From Otis tarda (lineage: Eukaryota; Chordata; Aves; Otidiformes; Otididae), in assembly GCA_026413225.1 (NCBI GenBank), contig CM048552.1, positions 189,506,053 to 189,570,052 of the forward strand: DNA of 64,000 nt, written 5' to 3'. Numbering within the stretch: position 1 is the first letter of the stretch; each line of letters opens with the position of its first letter. The notes beneath the pieces were generated by a model that ran no database searches, was not told the origin of the DNA, and saw nothing but the letters and a program-made list of their open reading frames with translations. This document shows positions 34,976-47,987 of this stretch, piece after piece. A program made the translations under genes and the position numbers.

Positions 34976-35788
34976 GTATCTTAAAAAAACCCATATTACT
35001 TACTGAAGATGAAAGAATAGAAAATGTATTTGTATAAAATGTACCTTTAATTAAGCTGCAGAAATAACAGTATTTCACAGAAAATGATGAAGTTACCGTC
35101 TGGTAGAAGGAATTCCAAAAAACCTTCAACTTTGCTTGTTTCAGCAATCCTTGTTTTGACAAAAATAAAGTAGAAATGTGTTCATCTGTGGCCCAGGCAG
35201 AACAAAATACATGATATATGATACACTCTAAAACATTCTCAACAATACATTAACATTTGCTGACATTAAGTACCGAAAATTTTCATACGGAAAAAGTGCT
35301 ATTTAACTTGAATCAGAACAAGAAGCACATCTTTAACATCTTATTGATAGACTGCAGTGGAAACTGAAAGTTTTCACATGCAATAAGCATTATTTTGCTA
35401 TTAACAGTAATAATAAGCAATGATTAAAGGCCTGGAAATACAAGGCAATGGAAACGTTTGCATTGGCTACATAGACTTTGGAACAAACCTTAGAGCCATA
35501 AATACTGAAGAAAAGTCATTAGCTAGCAGATACACTCCTATTATGCAACAGGACCACGAAACACATGACGTTACTCTCCTAGTGTCACAATTTTGTGCTT
35601 GGATGAGAGTATGATGGCTAGCCAGAGACGTACCAGCTACTGAAATCGTTGTTTTTTGAGCTATCAGGTCTTGTCCCTCTGCCCTGTCACACTACAGGAA
35701 GGAGTAAAAAAGACCATGTTGATCCCTGTGCACCTCCCTTTTCTCTGGGAAGGAGCAAACGCTGTTGCCCTGCAAGTCAAAGGCGAGG

Positions 35789-35844
35789 GATGCCTTGTTC
35801 CCTAGGCCCCAAACATGCCAGAAAGGAAAAGGGAACAAGGCATC
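35789..35844. repeat. Perfect 14-bp inverted repeat (hairpin)
   Basis: GATGCCTTGTTCCC at 35789-35802 and GGGAACAAGGCATC at 35831-35844 are exact reverse complements separated by 28 bases. The stem does not extend further outward. It could be the trace of a small inverted duplication. A microRNA-like role would need a longer stem and is not supported. Confidence 0.85.
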
Positions 35845-38025
35845 TTGTTCCTGTTTTGCTCTGGAGGTGAAATTTGTCTTGCTTAGCATTAGCCCTCTAT
35901 GAATGGGCAGCTAATCTAAACTGGTTGTTTAGACTAATTTGTAATCACTGGGGAAACACAGGCACTTCTAGAGGTTGTTCATCCATCCACAGAAACTTAT
36001 TTAAAGCAGATCGGAAGAATCACATTGGGAAGGTGCCCCTCTCCCTCTGCTGATGATAAGGGGCCCAGATTGCTAGTTTAGAGCAGATATCTAACTTTTA
36101 GTTCATTAATTGAGATAAGACATACCCTGCTACTATTGTGTGTATATTGAGAAGAGACTGAGTGTGAAGGGTTTCACCTTGAAGCCTCTGTCAAGGGTGA
36201 AAGTAAAAAAGGGACTGAAGACTCAAGTCTGTCAAACATACAAGATTTTTTTTTAATTATTTTCTATTTCAGTGAATGAATAGCAGCTTTTAAAAGTGAA
36301 ATAGTACTTAACTGTGCCAGTCAGTGGAGAGCCACCTCTGTGCAAGAACCACAGGAGAAATTCTGCCAGCCTCCTCTGTAGATGTCCCTTGCTCCAATGA
36401 GCAGATGTGAATTATTTTCTGGTCTGTGGTGGAGCTGGTCATCTTTCTGTCATGAAAGGGGAACAAAGACAAGCTTTGCCCGTGTTCTGTTCCTTTAGAA
36501 GTAAATTTCAACTCCTTTTTTCATCTTGCTTTTCTTCACACCCTTGGATACACACCAGGAAAGCCACCGATTGTCTTTGGTCTCAGTATTTGATCAGACA
36601 TAAAATGAAGGACTTTTGGCATCATAAATGCATGTCAGTTGTTGAACCATTAACTTTCCCCATAGTATTTAAAACAGCTAAACTCAAGAGATTAGAAGGA
36701 TTGACTCAGTATGTGATGTATTTACATAAATTAGAAAAATCTGGGGGAAAAATATAAGTTCTTTATATAACATCTAATGCCATGAAACTGCATTTATTGC
36801 ATATCAAATTCAACAATACAGTTTAAATGCATACTATTTCTGATACTTAAATAAAGCTAAGCAGAAAAAGTCATATCTTATATCACTTATTCAGCTTTTG
36901 ACAGCTTTTGAAATGAAAGACTTAGATGGTAACACTAGCTGAAAGGAGGGTTTTGGTAGCTGTGTAACTAAATGTCCTAAACCCCAGAGAATGCCTGGAA
37001 CACCCCTATTACCAGTGTTTATACCAGCTGCTTCCTCAGCAAGCTAGATTTTGTGGATCCCAATCTCAGATGTATAACTTCCCGCATGTACACTACATGG
37101 AGTTGCAAAGCTGAGGTAAAGGCTGCAAATTCTGCATACCAGTTTGATTCCTAAAGGTTTGAGAGAGCTGAGAACTTTAACACATATCTCCTTATGGCGC
37201 TTGGTCTAAATTGCCATCCTTGTTTATGAGGCAATTTCTAGAGCTTTTATATTTATTTAGGCACAGTTTAGAGAAAATAACTTTTACTTGCTAATTACAA
37301 CTATACGCTTACATTATGGCATAAAAAAAAATGATTCTACAGAATAAACAATGGATGTTGACATGTTTCTCTAGAACAAGAACAGGTCACGTACAATCAA
37401 GTATTTGAAAGTATTTACATTCCTCGAAGGTCCTCAGCAAACCTCTTCTGCTGAGTCCTGTTGGGGTGATTCAAAATCTTGCCCTGCACCATTGTGACAG
37501 TGTATTTATTACCTGCCCCACAGCAGCAGCTTATTACCTGTTCAGGGCAGTGAACTAGAGTGGCTGAGGCGAGGAGACCCATCTCACCCTCTGACAAGGC
37601 AGTAACCTCTGGGAGGAAAAAAAGCATGCCAGGGCAAAGGCTGCTGCCATACTCCAGGTAACTCCAGGAAGACTAGGGAGAGAGCCTGCTATTAGACAAC
37701 AGAGGAGAGGAAAATCTATAGCAATGCCAAAAATGCATTTTGAAAACTTACTATAGATTTTTTTTTTAATTACAGAACTCCTGCATCTCACATGGCAGGG
37801 GAGGAGACCTGCAATGTTTATGAGCTCTGATATCCTATTTTAATTATTTGTGATGAGGTCTAGTAGATTGTAGAGGTTACAAAGTCTAAAGAGGGAACCA
37901 GCTAGACAACAACTCAACCAGGAGGAAACAATAGATGGCTCCTCTTTATTTCCAGCCAAGATCTTTAGTTACTTGATCCTGGAGCAGAGAACTAAATTTT
38001 CCAAGGCACTTAGCAGAATAGGTTC

Positions 38026-38045
38026 TATTATTATTATTATTATTA
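38026..38045. repeat. (TTA)n microsatellite
   Basis: About six to seven TTA/ATT units in a row. Confidence 0.9.
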
Positions 38046-41000
38046 AGTTGTGACAGACTGGCATGGCATTAAAGCAAGTCATTATAAAAGATAAGCCACA
38101 GATGTTAAGCCTTTGCCTGCGCATGCTTAAAACAATACACGTCATGGCAAAATGTGTCCTATAGCTTGATAAATAGAAGTATTTTAACTGGAACATGTGT
38201 TTTTACCTAAAAACACTGTTATGTTATACAGATGCCCTTTCAGATAATTTCATTAATACCTTACCTCAGTTGTATGCGTATCAAAAATGTGCCCCAGTAT
38301 TCATCCTGGGCCATTATTTCTCTTTATTTATCTTGCTTTTAAAAGCCTTTTTTGGCACTCTTTTTAGACTACATTTAGAATATTTAGTGCCTAAGATTTT
38401 ACATTGAACGACTGGGTCATTATAGTGCTTTGTTGGCACAACCAAGTAGCGTGGGACAATGGTAATAGAATAATTAACACCAGCTTTCACCTGGAAATAT
38501 ATTTAAATTCATTAATATCTCCATTCATTTTGCTAGGATTAGTTGAGTGCTTAAAACTAAGCACATTCCTGGATTAAGGTCAAACTGTTCAGGAAGTTTT
38601 TGTGGGTATGCTATAGCCGTATAATTCAACTAATAAAAGCAGAACTTGGAGAACAGATACAGCTGAAACATGATACAGGGTCACAAAAAGTCAGACTTTG
38701 TATTGAATCCTCAAATCTGTTCTCCATAAATTACCCAAAGAAGAGTTTCTAGAAAAGCTAACCAGTTCTGAGTGAGAGATTGCAAATGAGAAAATGGCTA
38801 AAATACAAGAAATAACGAATTCTTCAATTTTGCAGCTCTATTTTTTTCTTCATAATATCATGATGGACTTCCAGTAAAACTGAAAGGCAGTAAATATATA
38901 TGCGGTAAAAGACTTTTCTGCATGTGGCAAGGGAATGAAGACAGAGACATGGTGCAGGGTGCTTTCTGGATCTCTGTAAGACAGGCCCAACAACATATGG
39001 CTTCTTAAAATAGCAATTTTAATAAGATAGAATAAAAAGAAGAATAAAGATAAAGAGTAAATCTTACGTCTCTCCAGACGCTGGGAACCTCACTTTTGTG
39101 CAGCATCAGACTGACCCTGGGGAGGTTTTCCCACAGCACGCTGCACAGATTTCCTCCATAGAGAGGTTCCTCCTCCCTCCCATGCCACAGTGTCCTTTAG
39201 TTTGTGTAACAAGCAGAATCTTATATCTTCTGACAGGTTAGACTGTCACCTCCATCACAGCACCCACCTATGCCTGGTGCACACCCGCAGTTTCCCATAC
39301 AGCAGGTCGGCACGCTAACATACGGGCTGCTCAGGCTCAAGTGCGATGCCCCATAGAGCAGACAGAGCCTGTTCAAGATCACTAACTCCTCGAATACAAA
39401 GTTATCTGTGAGGCTGCCAATATAAACAGTTGAATCAGAAGTGCTGGTATGAAAGTAAGGCAAATGTTTAGATTCATTGCAGTACCGGGAAAAACTTCCT
39501 TGAAAGGACATTTGAGCTACTGAAATACGCTGAAATGTAAGTTTTAAAAGGTCCATAATTCAGCATGTCTAGTTCGACATGAAAATTCTGCAGAACAGTC
39601 CTATATTGACAAGAAGATATGTTGGAATAAAGAGTTAGAGGCCTTTCCTCCATGCTTTCTGTCAGTTTCTTGAAGCCTGTAATTAACACTTATTGTGAAC
39701 TGCACGTTCTGTAAATAAACAAGGAGTTATGGTGCTGTCAGCCCACTTGGGACTCTTGAAATCACAAATAAGGATTAAAGGGCTTAATTAAGTATTTGCA
39801 GAAAGCATTTTTCTGTAGCTTTTCAAAATGTGTTGTCCCTAGTCACAGGTAAACTCTCACTGTGATGCATAGATACCCTGCAGGCACCTGCATCAAGAGT
39901 TTTCATCTCAGCTGTGGAGAGAGAGGTGCACAAGACCTCACGATTCAGAAATGTGATGGCTCAATGTTTTATACATAAGACTGGACACTCTAGTTCCTGA
40001 AATAACTATAAACTCTTCAAAACTAGATTTTACCTCTAGCTCACATGCAATCTCAAGATTAACCTTGAGGTTAATCTGATCAAAGACTGATGCACCTTGT
40101 GGTAAAGATGCAAGCTCAGAAAATCTGAGATATTTAGAGAGTGGGGATCAGGCAGTCAACGGGTAAAACACTTGGGGCTGTAGAAGAGCAGGAATCCTTT
40201 TCATTATCTGGCTTTCCTTTGGACCCAGTGATTAGGTTTGCAGTTCAAATCACTGCATAGCTTCCCTTTTTGTCTTACTGCCTTTGAGGGACCAGCAGTA
40301 AAGGTTCACCTCTCAGTAGCACGATTCAGCCAGCTTTTAGGAAGATGCCCTTACAGTATCTTCAACCACCAGAGGACAAGAATCATGTCCCTGATATGAC
40401 CTCAAGGCTGGTAAGTGTCATAGGTGGTGAAAATGGAAGAAATTTGAGGAAAACTTTTGGTTTTGTGTGAGACAGAGAAGAACCAATAAAAGCTTTTCAG
40501 GAAGAAAAATTAGCTTCTGTGTTCAGAAGGAAGAGCAAAGCTGCTGCTGCTGGGTTTGGAGGTGATGACACTTCAAAGCAGGCATCATCACAAGTGGCAG
40601 CACCCAAGGAAATGATATGAAACTTCTCTCAGCCCCAAAGTATCCAAAGTATACCTTGGGGAAAACAATCTACAGTACAAAACAGCCTTCCAGTCTCTTT
40701 CATCTAATACAAAGCAGGGCACAAAGAAGCAAAGGGTGAAGTTAATAAGCTGTTAGCTTGCTTCATGGTATCCACATACATTTATGTTCCCATGCTGTAA
40801 ATGGAAAAGCATCCAAAGTAAAAGTAGCCTTTGCTGTCCCAAACTGCTCACTCACAGTTAATTCTCCCTCAGGACACAGTGATCTTATTTGTTGTTCTTA
40901 AAATGCACATGATTTGGAAAAAAAAGAAAAACAGGAAGGAAACAAAAAACAACCATAATGACACATGGTTGTAATGTTTTGAATATTTTTGGTCTGTCAT

Positions 41001-41456
41001 AAACATCTCCAAGGTGACCTGTATGTATTTACGGGTGCCTGTTATCAACTATAAAAAGAAAGAAATGCAAATTTTGTTATATCCAAAATCTTACCTGTTC
41101 TTTCATCATGTTGAAAATGCTCAGAAAACAGCTTTTTTCAACCTGCTTTCCTAAGTAAAAATGGATTATATAATCTCTTTCTATATGTATGAACCTCATA
41201 AATAATTTCTGAGTACATTGTCCCAGAGCAAGCAAATTTGATAGAGATCTCAAAGGTGTGAAATTTATACATATTTCATGAGCAGAGATATCCTAGTATA
41301 CCTCAAGGAGAATACAAACACTCTTAGTGAAGTAAAGACTGCAACATGAACTCACTATGTGTTAGACAACGAAGAATCTAAGAAGGAGAGAGATGTTATG
41401 ATTGCTTTAATTACAGGAAAAGTCTCATTGGACACCAGAGGAGTCAAACACATAAT

Positions 41457-41540
41457 TAAAAACAAACAAACAAACAAAAAACAACAGCAACAAACAAACC
41501 CAACCAAACAAACAAACAAGCAAAACAAAAAAAAAACCAC
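41457..41540. repeat. (AAAC)n simple repeat
   Basis: About 84 bases of AAAC/CAAA units with some interruptions (CAGCAA, CCCAACC). The single short open frame across it, rich in Lys, Gln and Asn, is a by-product. Confidence 0.9.
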
Positions 41541-43540
41541 CCAAACTTTAAACAACCAGATTTGATTAGTTTCACTGTGAAAAGGTACACAGGTGAGACT
41601 TAGTAGAAATCTGTCACCTATAACTGAAAGCATCCCACCAGCTAAAGATGAAAGATCTCTTACTGGATCTGTGAACCAAACTCTGTCCTCCTGCAAGAGA
41701 CACCAAAATTAAGATACTAATCTTTCACAAGCATTACCAACTGAAAGTTGTGCTTTAGTGAGTGTAAGTTTGATGGAAGAGACCGAAACTACCTCTCCAC
41801 ACTTTCTAGCACAGGGAAGAGCATTTGGAGTGTATCTAGGATTAACAAATTACAGTTTTGGAATAGCTGTCAAAAAGCATGGTGGATGGAGTTGTCCAGC
41901 ACATACAGAAGAGCTTATTAGGAAAACCTTCACCACTTGCTTACCTTCTTCTGCATCCCTTGGGACTTTCAAAGCAGGAATCCATTTCCATTTTCATCCA
42001 TATGCCATCGTCTCACCACATATCCTGTATCCCAGCCATCTAAAACTTGCCCTATGTCCGAATCCAGCATCGCTGCCGTAGAGCATGCACTGGGAAGGTG
42101 CAGGAGTCAAAAACTTCCACCTTCCTTCACAGGGAAGTCCGTCATTTGCTCCACCTGCTCCATCAGCACTGCAGGTCCTGTCTCTGCAGCCGTGCAGAAA
42201 ACCTTGCCTCTCTTACAGACCTGTCAAGAAATATCTACAGCACATACACATCTGTGTGCAAAATAGTGTGGCACAGATATAAACTGCTGGCAATCTATTT
42301 GAAAATGTTTTATTTGATGTGAAATTGTATTCAATACCTTCATAATTAAAAAACATTTTATAAATGTAAGATATTCTGGGGCAAAATACATCACTGATGT
42401 ATTTTTATTTTATTACATAGACTCACATCCATGTGTTTGAAAATTATTTTTATGCCCATAAACATTACCCTGTTAAACCTGGATCTTGATATTACTGTGT
42501 TTATTCCATCCTAATTTTCTCCCATTCTTATTTTACTATTACACGTTCTAAGGAAAAAGTTACCTAACACTACATTTTTTTATGAGTCACAATAAGTATT
42601 AAATCCAGATAGAACATATTTTCTTTTTCAATGAAATGAAATAGAGAAGCAATTGGTATCTTGATCTATGACAAAACTCTTTTAATGTATGTTGTCTTTC
42701 CTTACTTCCTTCCGTTTTACTTATATGCATTCAAAACTTAGTTGAGCCAAGACTTCTTCTTTTAATTACATGAAAGCTTTGAAAGTAACCTTCCAGCTAT
42801 GGAAGATACCACTGTGGTTAAAATCTTAAACAGTAATACTCTGATGAGAATTGAAACAAAGAATTTACCTTTAGTGCATAGCTCTTCCGGAAAACCACTG
42901 AGTAAAATTATAAATAAAACTGTAAATATTATCCCTACATTTGTTTTGCAATGCATTACATTGTCTAAGTTAATCACAACAGTAAAATTTATCAGGAATA
43001 TAAACCTAGAAGAATATTTTTAAACAGTACTAAACTTTTTTTCACATTTCTACAACATGAGAAAAAACAGAAAAAGTTCTCAAAACATTTTGACAAAACC
43101 AATAACATCACTAAAGAAAGACTGAAAATACTCAAAAGTGCTTATTTAGTAATCATTCTCAGAGCTCCTGCTGTCTTCTAATTTTTGGTAAACACTCATG
43201 AAATTAAATCTGTTATATTATCACTTAATTTTAATTCTCAACAGTGCAAATTTGTAGTGTGGGGCAAGGTGCCATGTAAAGCCTGCCACATTATACCACT
43301 GAAGATACTGTTATTATTAGGTGAATTACAGACATTTAGAATTATTGAGGGTCCTAGCCCACAGTGAGTGCAAAAGCTACTAACATTGGCCAAAATGAGA
43401 ACATCTACTACCAGACAGCAGTTCAGGAGACCAAGTCTTTCATGTCCAGATGCAACAGCCTTTTGTGTGCAGAATTTCCAAGACAAACTCATGATAAGTT
43501 TAAACTGTCTGATTGTAATTCCCTACTGCCTTTCTGGATC

Positions 43541-43612
43541 TGATCCAAAGCCCATTTAATTCAACTGGAGCCTGTCCGCTGACTTCAGCAGGCTCAGGAT
43601 CAACTCCCCTAT
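43541..43612. repeat. Possible old amniote palindromic repeat
   Basis: The stretch runs from CTGATCCAAAGCCCATTTAA to CAGCAGGCTCAGGATCA and has imperfect inverted ends (TGATCCAAAGCC versus GGCTCAGGATCA). The inner part has CTGACTTCAG. This resembles a decayed copy of a widespread palindromic repeat of birds, turtles and crocodiles in which CCATTGAAGTCAATGG-like units recur. The family name is uncertain and the match was made by eye. Confidence 0.4.
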
Positions 43613-44695
43613 AGTCTGCATAGCAATGAGATTTTGCTCAAATTTGCTGCAGCTGAAAATGCCACTTTCCCAACATTTTAAAAGACATATGTTAATATGG
43701 AGTAATAAAACATCCTTACTCCAGGAAATACCGAGTTTGACACTCTGCTCTGCTAAGCTCAGTGGAGGTGAAGGGTAGACAGTACCACAGGAACTTTATT
43801 CAGCACCTTAACTTCCATTGATTTCCCTGGGAAATAAATACATCTAACAACTCCTCTGATTCAGTCCTGCAGACTTTGAAACATCTTTAAAACTAGGCTC
43901 AGATAAACCTTGATTACTTCTTTAAAACCTGTTAACTCCAATGGGTGACCAAGCCTTCAGCAGCAGAGAGGATCCGGCTTTCTGTGTTACCTGTCCACAG
44001 TCAAAGCTAAAAGTAGATAAATAACATTTATCAGTAATATAGTTCCTCCATTTCTCGCATGTGACAAACAAATTAGCCAATATTTAAAAGTACTGTTACA
44101 GCACTACTCTGCATGCTATATTTATACTTGAATGCATTCAGAGAAAAGGCTTTGAGAAATGCTCTTATGTGTTAGTAAGAATAAAAACCAGGCTTAAGTG
44201 TTTAAATTCACTGTATGTCAGCAATAGCTGTACTGTGCAGAAAGGGAAAATTAATTGCTGTATCTGCTTCTAATCCTTTTGTGAATCCTTTGGTTGCTGT
44301 TGCATCTGAGTCTCCTTCCAGAATTTTTACTTACGATCTTAATTTCACAGATGTTCTCAACAAGTGATGGGTTGCAATTTTGCTTTGATGAGCATTTTCA
44401 GATGCTGTAGGAAAGATTTCAGATACTGTAGCTGTTGAAACCAATGGGATTATATCACTATATACAGTGAATTGAATGGGCTTTTACTTCTTCAGTGGAG
44501 ACCCCTCAAAGGAAATAAGTGCAGCTGTGTCTTTTCTGACTCCACAGCAATGGAGACTTTACAAAGTATGTGGTTATTATCTGCTTCCAGACATAGGAGA
44601 TATTTCATGTTGTAGCTGCACAGGCTCCGCTATTGTGCAGAATTTTATATATCTAGCACAAGACGGTTCCCATGTCTCACCTCAGCTTTCACTGT

Positions 44696-44843
44696 ATCAT
44701 AGAATCATACAATAGTTTGGGTTGGAAGGGACCTTTAAAGGTCATCTAGTCCACCCTCCCCGCAATGAGCAGGGACACCTTCAACAAGATCAGGTTGCTC
44801 AGAGCCCCATCCAACCTGGCTTTGAATGTTTCCAGGGATGGGG
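44696..44843 (-). mobile_element. CR1 LINE 3' fragment, minus strand
   Basis: About 148 bp of CR1. It starts with its terminal ATCATAGAATCATACAATAG on the left, then GGTTGGAAGGGACC and GGTCATCTAGTCCA. It ends at the TTTGAATGTTTCCAGGGATG block that encodes the last residues of ORF2 on the minus strand. Confidence 0.92.
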
Positions 44844-47800
44844 AAACATTTAAACTATACTGTAACTGAAGAAAATGTCTCATGTACATCACCAGAGTGA
44901 GATATTTATCCAGCTGGAGAACCTCCCATAAGATGTCCTCTAAATTGCCTCCTCCTCATCTCAGAGGCTTTCCAAGCTCCTTTCCTTTCCCCTTTTCCTT
45001 CTAGCTTCTTATCTGCCTTCCCACCAATGCACCCACTCAGATCACCCATGAGGACCTGCAGCTCTCTTTCCCAAGAGGCAGCAGGAACAACAGCCACCCA
45101 CAGGGGCATGCATTTACCTTATTTATTAATTTCAGACATTTTCTCAGTCAACACTCTATGTGACATTACTGCCTGAGAAGGGTGAATCTAATTCCAAGTA
45201 CTTGTTTAACCTGGCATGAAGAGCTGTGAGTATGTACTACCATCCTCCTGATTATTATGTTGTGTCTGGGAGGGCTCTGAATGAAGATACAAGGACAAAG
45301 TCAGCTCAAGTACCTCAGAATTCGGGGGGCGGGGGGGGAGGAATTTTACTGCAAAGAGTATGGGCCAAGTTCTTGCTCATCCATCTAAGGAAAGGACATC
45401 TTGTGAGGGGCAGAAGTGTATATGATGCTAGCGAAGTGTATATGATTCGCTGTAGGCTGCCTACCTTGCCCACGCCTAGTGCTATCTGTAAGAAATAGGG
45501 TTTCACATTGTGCTTTTATAATGCTTTGTTCTCAGGTAGAAAGATGGTATGACAAAACAAAATAGTAATGACGTGTAATGAGTAATAATGAGGTTTTTAT
45601 TTTGGCAGAAGAAAAATAGTTTTTTGGAAAAGCATGGACACTTCTTGGAAAATTATTTCGTTTTTACAGGAAATCTTTTTTTTTAATTTCAACAATATTT
45701 ACTTTAATAAGTTAAGCACTGGCTTCTGAGACTTCTACCTCCCCTTAGTGGATGGATCTTTCCTTGCTTTGAGAAGCAGCACAAACAGAAGGGCTCCAGT
45801 TTTCCCATGTGAGCATTGCATAATTGCAAAGAGGCTTATTTTCCTGTTTGGCCTTTCTGGAAAGGAACTTCTATTATCATCCATCCTGCACGAACAACGA
45901 TACCAGCGAATTCTGAGGATGTTCTGGTTAAACTCACTCTGCCTCAATGGGATAAGAAAATGACAGTGACAACCTCAGCCAATATACACAAATACAGAAG
46001 GCAGTGCACTCTTTTCTATTGGAGAGTGTGAAAACAAGGACTGAAATGTGGGCAGGCAGATGCAAAGAAGTTAAAAAAATTAAGATTAATTTTTAAAATC
46101 ATTAAAGAAGAGACGCTAACCATAACCATGAATATAAATTCCATAGTCCCGCATTATAGGTAGACACTGAACTATTGGAGTTCAGAACCAGTCTTTCCCA
46201 GAGACTTTTGCTAAAATCCAAGGCACTGAGTTTCTTTCCTTTTATATCAGCAAACTCAGATACAACATTAAACCCAGTTCCTTACTTCAGACTCTTGGCT
46301 TTTACTTGGCTCCCTCTACAAAAAGTAATTTCTGGTATATCCTTGTGTTTGATGAAATAAGCAGACCTAGCTCCTGTTTGCTGAAATATCTCCATTGTTT
46401 TGGGGGCATCAAGTCACAGATCACAATGGGACCTGGAGGACAGAGCAACAAGAGAACTCAAACCCATGACTGCAGGTGTCTTTGCAGCACCTCAGAGAGG
46501 TACCACTCTCCTTTACCCTGGAATCTGACCTCACTAGGTCAGAGTTCACAAAACATACACAAATTCCCAGATTTTCAGCTTTTTATGTATCAACTCTATG
46601 CAACTCCAAACTTTTTAGAGAGAGTCACCTGAACAAGTAGTTTGAAAATCCCACAGCAAGGAAGAATGCTGCACATCAGCTCATGCTGAGCAGAGGCATA
46701 AGCAAGGACAGTTGACAAAAAGTGGGCTTACAGCTAACTGTAAAGCTATATCTACCCTACTAAAATAATACAGAGTCAGAGTGAACTTGAGCACTGGATC
46801 CCTGATTGCCTGTAAAACTTAACTTATTTTTTCTCCCTGATTCTGCTTTTGGCTCAGCGTTTAAATATGTGATATTTTTAGGGAATCTCTGAAATTTTCA
46901 CTATTTTTTTTAATGCTTCGGATGTATAAAAGTTGCAGTTACTGAATCACCTATGCAGCATTTGGATTTCAGTCTTTGCTAAGCTAGAAGACCTCAGGTT
47001 TTGATGCATGATCAATGCTCCCCTGTTCTTGTCTATGCCTCTCATCACACCGAAACACATGGTAAAAAACACTGGGAAAAAAAATAAAAAAGAGGATTTT
47101 CAAGTAAAAGAGAACACCATCTCTCCTAAATTCTATATAACGCTTCTGCTTACCCGCAGATGGATGCCAACAGCATGCAGGAGCTGCTTTGCACCCATAG
47201 CAGCTCACAGTCACTGGCAATTCTAACTAGAGAGCCACTTCATAGATTTTTGGCGGTATTTTTGTAGATTATAATGCCTTAGTCCTAAGGAAAAAAAAAC
47301 CTCTGCTCTTTGTCCTAGTAGATATTTACATTGCACATGCTTCCTTTTCCTAGTCACGGAGATGCGGTGGAGGCCGGGGAGGGAGGTTGATAAGTACAGC
47401 ATAAGGAAACAAGAGACCTTGCCAGGCTTTCAGCAGCAATCCCTTTCCTAATAGATGCTGACACCCACTACCAAACCGTGATCTCCTCTAACACTCAGTC
47501 ACCTCAACAGCTCAAAGCAAACCAAACTCCCCACCTCTCTCTCCTCACTTTCTGCTCTGCTAACCTCTGCCTTAGTATGCGAGGTCGAGGGAGGGCAACA
47601 AGTTTAATTTTGGTAGGTGAGCTCCACTGCAGATTAAGGTGCTTCTATTTAGTCTCTTCACAGATGAATAAGCCTTAGCTTAGCAAAATGAAGCTTATTC
47701 TCAACAGCAGGAGCAGCATTTGTGGCATAAGGAAGACGCATTGAAATGGAACTGGATAAAAGATAGATAGTTAAATTAGTATATATGTAAACTCTACACC

Positions 47801-47943
47801 CACTTGCAAAAGAGGCGTTTGAGAGGGGAAGAGATCTTTCAGTATGCAGTTTTAGATGGCATCTGGTTTCACATAAACACTAAGTCTCCAAGATGGAGAC
47901 GTTACAAAGGAGACTCAAACAAAATGTAGCTAACAAATATCTT
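44844..47943. other. Unique DNA, no gene recognised; G-run near 45324
   Basis: An 18-base G-rich run with a single C and a single A (45324-45341) could form quadruplex structures. No supported gene. Open frames up to 108 codons (46306-46632) have no recognisable domain. Confidence 0.45.
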
Positions 47944-47987
47944 CATAGAATCATAGAATCATAGAATGGTTAGAGTTGGAAGGGACC
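47944..47987 (-). mobile_element. CR1 3' terminal stub, 44 bp
   Basis: CATAGAATCATAGAATCATA followed by GAATGGTTAGAGTTGGAAGG and GACC, the extreme CR1 3' end on the minus strand, and nothing more. The same ATGGTTAGAGTTGGAAGGG variant occurs at 1179, so the two stubs may be from one subfamily. Confidence 0.85.

Larger units (their letters stand above)
31483..38024. other. Unique AT-rich DNA, no supported gene
   Basis: No gene I can defend. A local repeat lies at 34868-34975 and a perfect hairpin at 35789-35844 (both annotated separately). The minus strand around 32718-32929 has a short collagen-like reading in one frame, treated only as a finding. Confidence 0.45.
38046..44695. other. Unique DNA, no supported gene
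   Basis: Overlapping open frames at 41758-42322 (up to 109 codons) lack recognisable domains. The tract 38923-39200 has an LTR-like flavour (starts TGTGGCAAGGG, AT-rich centre between GC-richer flanks), but no convincing ends were found. A CAAA-type simple repeat and an old palindromic repeat are annotated separately. Confidence 0.45.

Noticed and set aside
41457..41540. Regularly spaced AAAC-type units considered as a CRISPR-like array
   Set aside because: Units are 4 bp with no unique spacers, so this is a simple repeat in a eukaryotic genome.
41758..42322. Cluster of four overlapping plus-strand frames up to 109 codons
   Set aside because: Three frames are open at once, none has a domain, and no splice signals stand out.
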